NCBI GenBank assembly: GCA_963855995.1
Contig: OY979716.1
Span: 122,206,737-122,270,736, forward strand
Direction of reading: 5' to 3'
Source of the DNA: Muricea muricata
Taxonomy: Eukaryota > Cnidaria > Anthozoa > Malacalcyonacea > Plexauridae
DNA: 64,000 nt
The position numbers were made by a program, and so were the translations under genes. The notes under the pieces were generated by a model. That model did not search any database. It was not told where the DNA came from and worked only from the letters and a program-made list of their open reading frames with translations. Below, in pieces: positions 58,032 to 64,000 of this stretch (position 1 is the stretch's first letter; the number at the start of each line of letters is the position of its first letter).

Positions 58032-58244
58032 TGTTGTGCGTTTGTGTAAATATTTGTTATGTCTATTGTCCTTAATTCCCATTGTTGAGTTAATGAGTGT
58101 TGTGTTAATTAATTGCTGTAATATATGTAAATAACATGTATAAAAGACTGGGTGTAGTTTTAACTTGTGTGTGTGAATATTGTTGAATAACTAAAATAAA
58201 ACGTTCTAGAGTGACCTTGTCTTGGTTTTAATTTTGGCACAACA
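58032..58244 (+). repeat. 5' LTR, 213 bp
   Basis: It starts TGTTGTGC and ends GCACAACA, a perfect 8 bp inverted terminus. A TATAAAAG box lies at 58139 and an AATAAA at about 58195, so promoter and poly(A) signals are both inside. Confidence 0.97.
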
Positions 58245-58263
58245 TTGGTGGCAGTAGTGGGAT
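58245..58263 (+). promoter_or_regulatory. Primer binding site of the Ty3/gypsy element
   Basis: TTGGTGGCAGTAGTGGGA follows the LTR directly. The TGG start is the complement of a tRNA CCA end; which tRNA primes it I cannot say. Confidence 0.75.
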
Positions 58264-58285
58264 ATATTTTTCGGTTGTGATAGCC

Positions 58286-59704
58286 ATGGAGACAAGGTTA
58301 CGAGCGAGGTTAAACGAAGAAACTGAAGTCTTAGAAGATACGGATGAAGGACCACAGCAACAACAATAGACGGAACAACAACGTTCGATGGACGACCGAG
58401 AATTCACTCAATTGGTTGCAATGTTTGGAAAGCAAATGGATCTTTTGGCTGAGCAGAAAATTACCCAAACAGAGCATATGGAACAGATTCGGACTTTGAT
58501 CGGTGGCGTTAATGAGAAGTTAGAAGAAATTAGTAAACGACAGGACCGTTTAGAATACAAACAGAAAACATTGGAGAAAGAGCTAGCTGACTTAAGTGAA
58601 GAGCTTGTGATGTCTGGAATTACGCGGCAGAACACTTTGCCTGTTAACGTGGAATGCTTTGAAGCTCGGTTAGACGTTGTGGAGAATAGTGTAGAGCGGT
58701 TTGGCGAACGACTACAACGAATGCAAGAAGAAACAGTGCTTGGCTTGAAAGAGACCGTCCTTGAAGAGCTGTTAAAGGAAATCAATATAAGGGAAACGAG
58801 AAGTGAGAAAGCAAGAGTCGTCCAAGCTAAGAAAAGTACTCCTGAAAATTGTGTTCCTGCACCAGTCGGCATGTGGACAACTCCAAATTTTCCATCGTCT
58901 GAAAAGCGAAGCGTTTCACTTAATGACTCCAAATTTCAGCAACCCGAATTTTCCCGTCAGCTGAGTTCAACCAACGCTTATACATCGGAAGCATTAAACC
59001 CTAGTGGACGTATTCAGAAACCAACGTCTTTTGATGGCTCGGGCCTGTGGGAATCATACTACGCACAGTTCGAGATCGTGGCTAAATTAAACAATTGGAA
59101 CGATCACCAAAAGGCAGCCTATCTTGCAACAAGTCTGAAGGGCCCAGCTTTAGCTGTCCTGGGAAACTTAGCTCCCGAAGATCGCCAGAAGCTTGATGTG
59201 TTAGTAGTGGCTTTGAAAAATCGATTTGGTACAAGTCATCAAACGGAGCTGTCGAGGATGAAGTTTAAGAACCGTTTGAAACAGAGAGACGAATCATTGC
59301 CAGAATTGGCTGAAGATATAGAACGATTGAGTAGGCTATCATACCCCGATGCTCCGCCAACTTTACGTGATGTCCTGGCGCGTGGCCAGTTCATGGATGC
59401 CTTACCTGACGAGGACACCCGCTTACGAATCAAGCAGGAAAGACCACCAACACTAAGGAGGGCCCTGGAAACTGCTCTTGAGCTCGAATCCTTTAACATC
59501 GCAGCTCGACAACGAAACAGAGTGGTAAGGGGAACTGAGCTCTTAGGCTCCCAAACGTCGCCAGCAACCCTAGTGGACCGTAGACCACAACGAGCAGCGG
59601 GGAATTGTAGTCAGTTGGAAGAGGGTAGTCTCCAGGTGACGAAGATTCTGGAGCGGTTGGAAAGGTCGATGAAACAGTGCCTTGATGGAGTTCTGGCCGC
59701 ATAG
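58286..59704 (+). pseudogene. Ty3/gypsy gag with in-frame TAG
   Basis: The likely start is ATG 58286 (GCCATGG context). Its frame meets TAG at 58367-58369 after 27 codons and then continues in the same frame as a 438-codon ORF from ATG 58388. Residues about 15-90 of that ORF form a coiled coil rich in E, K, L and Q. From about residue 210 comes a capsid-like segment (P-T-S-F-D-G-S-G-L-W-E-S-Y, A-A-Y-L-A-T-S-L-K-G-P-A) typical of Ty3/gypsy gag. The frame stops at 59702-59704. A CCHC zinc knuckle (C-W-N-C-G-D-L-N-H-I-R-R-N-C, 59733-59774) lies just beyond in another phase, so gag also ends early through a frameshift. Confidence 0.88.
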
Positions 59705-59889
59705 GCCGCAAAGACCCTCGAAAGATCCTGGTTGTTGGAACTGTGGTGATCTTAATCATATAAGGAGGAACTGTCCGAAAGCAGCCCATTTTTTCAAGCG
59801 AACTGACGGCGAAGAAGGTTCTTCTAAGAAACAGGGAAACGGAAAGTAGCTGGTTCTGGGGGACAAGAGCCAGCTGATCGAAGTGTCCC

Positions 59890-60336
59890 AAAAATAATTG
59901 TTAAAACAGGAACGATGCAAGGCGCTGCAGATAGTTTGGTGGTCTCCGGTGCAGTCGAAGGAGTGTGTTGTGAAATGATCGTTGATACTGGCTCAAATAT
60001 CACCATTGTGAGGTAAATCAGGACGTGGCTCCTGATTTACATACTGTTGATAGCTGTTTGAGGACCGTCACTGGTGAAACAACAGCCGTGCGAAGTCGTG
60101 GTAGGGTTAATCTACAAGTGGGAAGCTTCCAAACTATGCATGACGTCTGGGTTGCGGAAATCGAAAATGAATGCATCCTCGGTCTAGATTTTTTGATTCC
60201 TAATAACTGTGTGGTTAATGTGTCAGAAGCGTGTTTGCATATTGGTGTGGAGGAAGTGCGGTTGAAACGGTTGGCAGCCTCAAAGAGACCGTTATGTCGT
60301 AGGGTTGTGGTTGCATTCTCGTCGGGCTGTGGATAG
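59890..60336 (+). pseudogene. Ty3/gypsy aspartic protease, split by frameshift
   Basis: The catalytic I-V-D-T-G-S-N is at about 59978-59998 in one phase and ends at a TAA near 60014. The continuation, with the second hallmark I-L-G-L-D-F-L near 60177, is in the next phase (60025-60336). The protease of intact relatives cuts the polyprotein. The second part runs into a TAG at 60334-60336 immediately before the reverse transcriptase. Confidence 0.85.
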
Positions 60337-60891
60337 TGGCAATTCACAGTGATGCCGTTTGGTCTGCGTAATGCGCCAGCAACGTTTGAAAGGTTGATAG
60401 AACTTGTATTGGCTGGGCTACCGTGGAGTGTGTGTCTTCTTTACCTGGATGACATACTGGTCCATGCACAAACCTTCGATGATGAGATCTTCAATTTGCG
60501 ACAGGTTTTTAGTCGTCTTCGAGCGGCCAACCTTAAACTAAATCCGAGAAAGTGCGTGTTGTTTAGAGCCAACGTGTTGTACTTGGGCCATGTGGTAACG
60601 CAAGAGGGGATTTCAACTGATCCAAGCAAGATTGAAGCCGTGATGCATTGGCCGACGCCGAAAACTAAACAAGAGCTGAGAGGATTTCTTGGACTTTGCT
60701 CTTATTACCGCAAGTTCATCAAGTCATTTGCCAACATAGCTGCCCCATTACATCGTCTAACAGAAAAAGAAACGGAGTTCGATTGGACTGAACAATGTAA
60801 CGAAGCATTTTGTACGTTGAAACACCTTCTAACCACTGCTCCAATACTTGCTTATCCTGTTGCCTCAGGAAGATACACCATTGGATACTGA
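60337..60891 (+). pseudogene. Ty3/gypsy reverse transcriptase lacking its N-terminal part
   Basis: The frame enters the domain at W-Q-F-T-V-M-P-F-G-L-R-N-A-P, has the catalytic Y-L-D-D-I-L-V box near 60440, then F-L-G-L-C-S-Y-Y-R-K-F-I and the RNase H connection. The fingers and the first catalytic aspartate block that should precede it are absent, because the sequence passes from the protease into mid-palm within a few codons. This is a deletion of about 100 or more codons by comparison with the family. The phase changes at 60880-60891 into RNase H. Confidence 0.88.
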
Positions 60892-62083
60892 TGCATGTGA
60901 AAGGGGAATAGGCGCTGTGTTATCGCAAGAACAGAACGGGAAGGAGCGGGTTATCGCATACTACAGTTGTCGCTTAACACGCAGAGAGCGCAACTATTGT
61001 GTAACCAGAAAAGAATTACTGGCAGTGGTTAAAGCAATAGAGAAATTCCATTACTATCTTTATGGTCAGCGCTTCGTAGTCAGGACAGATCACGCTTCAT
61101 TAAAGTGGTTATTTAATTTCCGTCAGCCCGAAGGTCAAATTGCGCGCTGGTTACAGAAACTACAAGAATATCAGTTTGAGGTAGTGCACCGCGCTGGAAA
61201 AAGTCACATGAATGCTGATGCTCTGTCAAGGAGACCGTGCTACGAATCAGAGTGTAAAGTCTGTTCCAACTTGGAAGAAAAGGATGCATCAAATCCTTCA
61301 ACTGATACAGTCAAGAGAAACAACTGCGAAAGCAACGTCGTTAGAAATACTACCAAACCAGTGGAACCCTTGTTGCTTTCTTGCACTCGAGAGGAACTGA
61401 AGACTATGCAAATGCAAGATCCAGATATCGGACCAATTATGGAATGGAAGCGTCGAGGGCAGAGACCAGAGTGGCAGGATGTCTCTGCAATGAGTGTAGT
61501 TTCCAAGTCGTACTGGGCGCAGTGGAAATCTATTGTGATGATTGATGACGTTCTTTATCGTCGTTGGGAAGGACCATATGGTAAAGAAGTAAGGCATTTA
61601 TACTTGACACCGAAAGCAATCTATGCTGATGTTTTACGAAATTTACATGATTCATCTACCTCTGGGCATTTTGGAGTGAAGAAAACCCTGGCTAGAGTGC
61701 GGCAGCGTTTTTATTGGATGAAGTTAAGATGGACGGTTGAGAACTGGTGTAAACGGTGTGAAAAGTGTGCATCTCGAAAGGGATATCCGAGACGAGTGAA
61801 AGCTCCGTTGAAACTGTATAATGCTGGTTCTCCAATGGAAAGGGTAGCGATAGACGTATTGGGACCGCTTCCAAAAACGGATGCTGGAAATCAGTATATT
61901 CTTATTGCGCAAGACTATTTCACAAAGTGGCCAGAGGCGTTTGCTATCCCGGACCAGCGAGCTGCGACGGTTGCAGAGGTTTTGGTGAGCCAATTCTTCA
62001 CTAGATTTGGAGTTCCTATAGAACTACATTCGGATCAAGGGAGAAATTTCGAGGCAGAAACGTTTCAAGAGGCTTGCCGATAG
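60848..62083 (+). pseudogene. Ty3/gypsy RNase H and integrase core, ended by TAG
   Basis: RNase H begins at D-T-D-A-C-E-R-G-I-G-A-V-L and includes Y-Y-S-C-R-L, R-K-E-L-L-A-V and T-D-H-A-S-L-K-W-L. Integrase follows with the H-H-C-C zinc-binding region (H-D-S-S-T-S-G-H and C-K-R-C-E-K-C, about 61648-61770) and the first catalytic aspartate in A-I-D-V-L-G-P-L-P. The second is in H-S-D-Q-G-R-N-F-E. TAG at 62081-62083 interrupts the core before the glutamate, and the same frame reopens after it. Confidence 0.9.
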
Positions 62084-62830
62084 CTTGGAATTCGCAAAAC
62101 ACGAACAACTCCTTATCATCCAGAGTCCGATGGGATGGTGGAACGTTTCAACCAAACGTTAGAAAATGGCCTGTCAATGTTCGTTAATGATCACCAAACT
62201 GACTGGGATAAGCACATACCTCTGTTGCTGATGGCATATCGCACTGCGGAACACCAAACGACAAAGCTGACACCTTCCAGAATGATGTTCGGACGAGAAA
62301 TCAAACTGCCAATAGACTTATGGGCAGGACGGCCAGACGACAGTCGTATGGCTGAAGATGGCCCCACGTACGTTCAACAGTTGCAAGACCAGTTAGACGA
62401 AATACATGTGTTTGCAAGGGAAAACATTAAGATAAGCAGCCACGCTATGAAGAAGTATTACGATGACACAGCTTTGGGTATGAACTACGAAGTAGGAACT
62501 TCAGTTTGGCTACACAATCCCGAGCGAAGAAAAGGAAAGTCGCCAAAGCTGAGCAGAAACTGGGATGGTCCATATGTTGTAACCGATCGAGTTAATGACA
62601 TTGTCGTTAGAATTCGGAAGAGTCCCCAGGCAAAACCTAAAGTCGTGCACGTAAATCGTTTCAAACCTTATAATGGAGATGACTCATTTAATTGGCTGGT
62701 CCACAGCAAGAACCCTGACGCAGGAATTCATCGACGAAAGGAGGCTTCCAGACCCGCTATTAAACCTACAGCATCGACATCTTTGCGACGGAGCGAGCGG
62801 ACTAGGAAACTACCTTTACGGTACTCTTGA
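62084..62830 (+). pseudogene. Ty3/gypsy integrase C-terminal part
   Basis: In the same phase as the segment before the TAG, it reads T-P-Y-H-P-E-S-D-G-M-V-E-R-F-N-Q-T-L with the third catalytic residue (E). It continues to the W-D-G-P-Y-V-V-T-D and V-V-H-V-N-R-F-K-P-Y blocks of the GPY/F module. No chromodomain is seen at the end, only an S/R/K-rich tail. Confidence 0.9.
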
Positions 62831-62863
62831 ACATTGTGGTAGTTCAACAGGGACTGATGAACT

Positions 62864-62876
62864 GGGGGGAAGACAA
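62864..62876 (+). promoter_or_regulatory. Polypurine tract
   Basis: GGGGGGAAGACAA lies directly before the 3' LTR, the normal place for plus-strand priming. Confidence 0.8.
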
Positions 62877-63089
62877 TGTTGTGCGTTTGTGTAAATATTT
62901 GTTATGTCTATTGTCCTTAATTCCCATTGTTGAGTTAATGAGTGTTGTGTTAATTAATTGCTGTAATATATGTAAATAACATGTATAAAAGACTGGGTGT
63001 AGTTTTAACTTGTGTGTGTGAATATTGTTGGATAACTAAAATAAAACGTTCTAGAGTGACCTTGTCTTGGTTTTAATTTTGGCACAACA
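62877..63089 (+). repeat. 3' LTR, 213 bp
   Basis: It is identical to the 5' LTR except for one A-to-G difference in TTGTTGRATAAC (about 63028). It is followed by GTAT. Confidence 0.97.
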
Positions 63090-63178
63090 GTATGCATTTG
63101 CATGATCAGTGCAAGTCATACATTTATAACTATCTTGCCTTTCTCCAGACAAGTCAGATAAAAGTACTTGAATGATTG

Positions 63179-63293
63179 TGTAATAACCTGACGTCATGCA
63201 TGTATGTGACGTCACTTGTATATATTAGCATGCCATTGATATTAAAGATTAAGATAGTCATAACAACCCAACGAGCTATATTAGAATATTACA
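63179..63293 (+). repeat. Probable 5' LTR of a second Ty3/gypsy element, 115 bp
   Basis: It starts TGTAATA and ends TATTACA, an inverted terminus of 7 bp, directly before a TTGGCGACAAGGATC primer-site-like stretch and 36 bases ahead of a gag ATG. Two TGACGTCA palindromes (63189-63196 and 63207-63214) lie in the first third. The 3' LTR is outside the window, so length and type cannot be confirmed. Confidence 0.7.
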
Positions 63294-63328
63294 TTGGCGA
63301 CAAGGATCAAAACGTTTCTACAGGCACT

Positions 63329-64000
63329 ATGACCTCATCTTTACCACCATTCCCGCCGTTCAATGTTGAAGACGACCCCACCGCGACCGGTCAACGATGG
63401 ACTAAATGGAAAAAACGATTTGAAAACTTTCTTCTTGCCATGAACATCGAAGACGACACTCGCAAACGCGCACTTCTTTTGCACTATATTGGTTCGTCAG
63501 CGTTTGATATATTCGAGACTTTAAGTGATACCGGTGACGAAAAAGACTACAAGGCAGCAATGGACCGTCTAACCGAGCACTTTACGCCACAACGCAACGT
63601 TGATTACGAAACATACCTCTTTCGTCAAGCTCGCCAACAGCCGAATGAGACGCCGGATCAATTCGCCACACGTCTGCGTCAATTAGCTTCAACTTGCGAG
63701 TTTACCTCTATGGACAAAGAAATCAAATCGCAGATAATCCTCAACTGTTCCTCGTCTCACCTTCGTCGACGCGCACTTCGTGAATCATCTTTAACCCTCA
63801 AAGCACTCCTTGATCTCGATCGCACTATGGAAATAGCTGAAAAACAGGCTTCTGGTATTGAATCTCAGTCTACCTTCCCGAATGAACCTGAACTTTTAAA
63901 CTATACTCGTACGTTTCAGCGCTCTCAATTCCGTCAATCGCCTTCTGTTCCGCCTCCCCGATCTCGAGAGTTTCCTGCGCCATCATCTACGTGTGGACAC
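63329..64000 (+). CDS. Ty3/gypsy gag, open to the window end
   Basis: From ATG 63329 the frame is open for 224 codons and runs off the window. It starts with P-P-F-P-P-F-N-V-E-D-D-P, then W-T-K-W-K-K-R-F-E-N-F-L and L-L-L-H-Y-I-G-S-S-A-F-D-I-F, and F-R-Q-A-R-Q-Q-P-N-E-T-P-D-Q-F. This is the capsid pattern of mag-like Ty3/gypsy gag proteins. It ends in a P/S/R-rich linker and T-C-G-H, possibly the start of a zinc knuckle. Unlike the element upstream there is no stop so far. Role of the family: particle assembly around the element RNA. Confidence 0.85.
   Translation, partial: MTSSLPPFPPFNVEDDPTATGQRWTKWKKRFENFLLAMNIEDDTRKRALLLHYIGSSAFDIFETLSDTGDEKDYKAAMDRLTEHFTPQRNVDYETYLFRQARQQPNETPDQFATRLRQLASTCEFTSMDKEIKSQIILNCSSSHLRRRALRESSLTLKALLDLDRTMEIAEKQASGIESQSTFPNEPELLNYTRTFQRSQFRQSPSVPPPRSREFPAPSSTCGH

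Larger units (their letters stand above)
58032..63089 (+). mobile_element. Full-length Ty3/gypsy LTR retrotransposon, recent but defective
   Basis: The two 213 bp LTRs differ at one base. A 4 bp GTAT repeat flanks the element (58028-58031 and 63090-63093). In between are gag, protease, reverse transcriptase with RNase H, and integrase, in Ty3/gypsy order. Every module is damaged: a stop in gag, a phase change at the zinc knuckle, a broken protease, a reverse transcriptase missing its N-terminal part, a frameshift at RNase H and a stop in integrase. No envelope gene is present. One LTR difference implies recent insertion. Confidence 0.95.

Overview
This window comes from an animal nuclear genome: AT-rich, GT-AG introns, a metazoan-type cytochrome P450 and short-chain dehydrogenase, microsatellites, and a very dense, layered load of transposons. 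The repeat mix (Penelope-like, CR1-like, BEL/Pao, Ty3/gypsy, hAT-type miniature elements, a DNA transposon carrying a HECT ubiquitin ligase) fits a marine invertebrate, possibly a cnidarian. That assignment is inference and weak; nothing here names the species.

Host genes are few. A cytochrome P450 lies at 14777-16273 (+): all hallmark motifs are present in one reading frame, broken by a single TGA at codon 126. A three-exon 17-beta-HSD1/RDH8-like short-chain dehydrogenase lies at 48367-54757 (+). Its 289-residue frame is intact and its two large introns are filled with miniature elements.

Region by region: 1-3900 has no recognisable gene. 3914-6517 (-) is a decayed BEL/Pao element. 8242-8811 (-) is a LINE remnant. 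10274-11413 (+) is the 3' part of a Penelope-like element with a hammerhead-like tail. 14.8-16.3 kb is the P450. 18.9-26.1 kb (-) looks like one CR1-like LINE split by about 4.5 kb of other DNA: a long TTA microsatellite, a second LINE and a decayed unknown ORF. 26.4-27.1 kb holds two Penelope-like fragments head to head. 28.3-36.9 kb (-) holds two CR1-like LINEs, cut by a hAT-type miniature element, a 2.6 kb TTAA-flanked element and a 217 bp miniature element. 38.3-48.2 kb is a three-level nest: a foldback element, an 8.3 kb DNA transposon inside it, and a miniature element inside that. 48.4-54.8 kb is the dehydrogenase. 58.0-63.1 kb is a full-length Ty3/gypsy element whose two LTRs differ at one base but whose genes are broken. 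A second Ty3/gypsy element begins at 63179 and runs off the end with an open gag.

The most interesting object is the 8.3 kb DNA transposon at 39862-48179. Its long terminal inverted repeats are largely built of ~21 bp subrepeats. It carries a DDE integrase-type transposase (D163, D222, E263) on one strand and, convergently, a multi-exon gene with a UBX-like domain and a HECT-type ubiquitin ligase C-terminus. The uninterrupted arm of the foldback element it entered supplies the empty target site within this same window.
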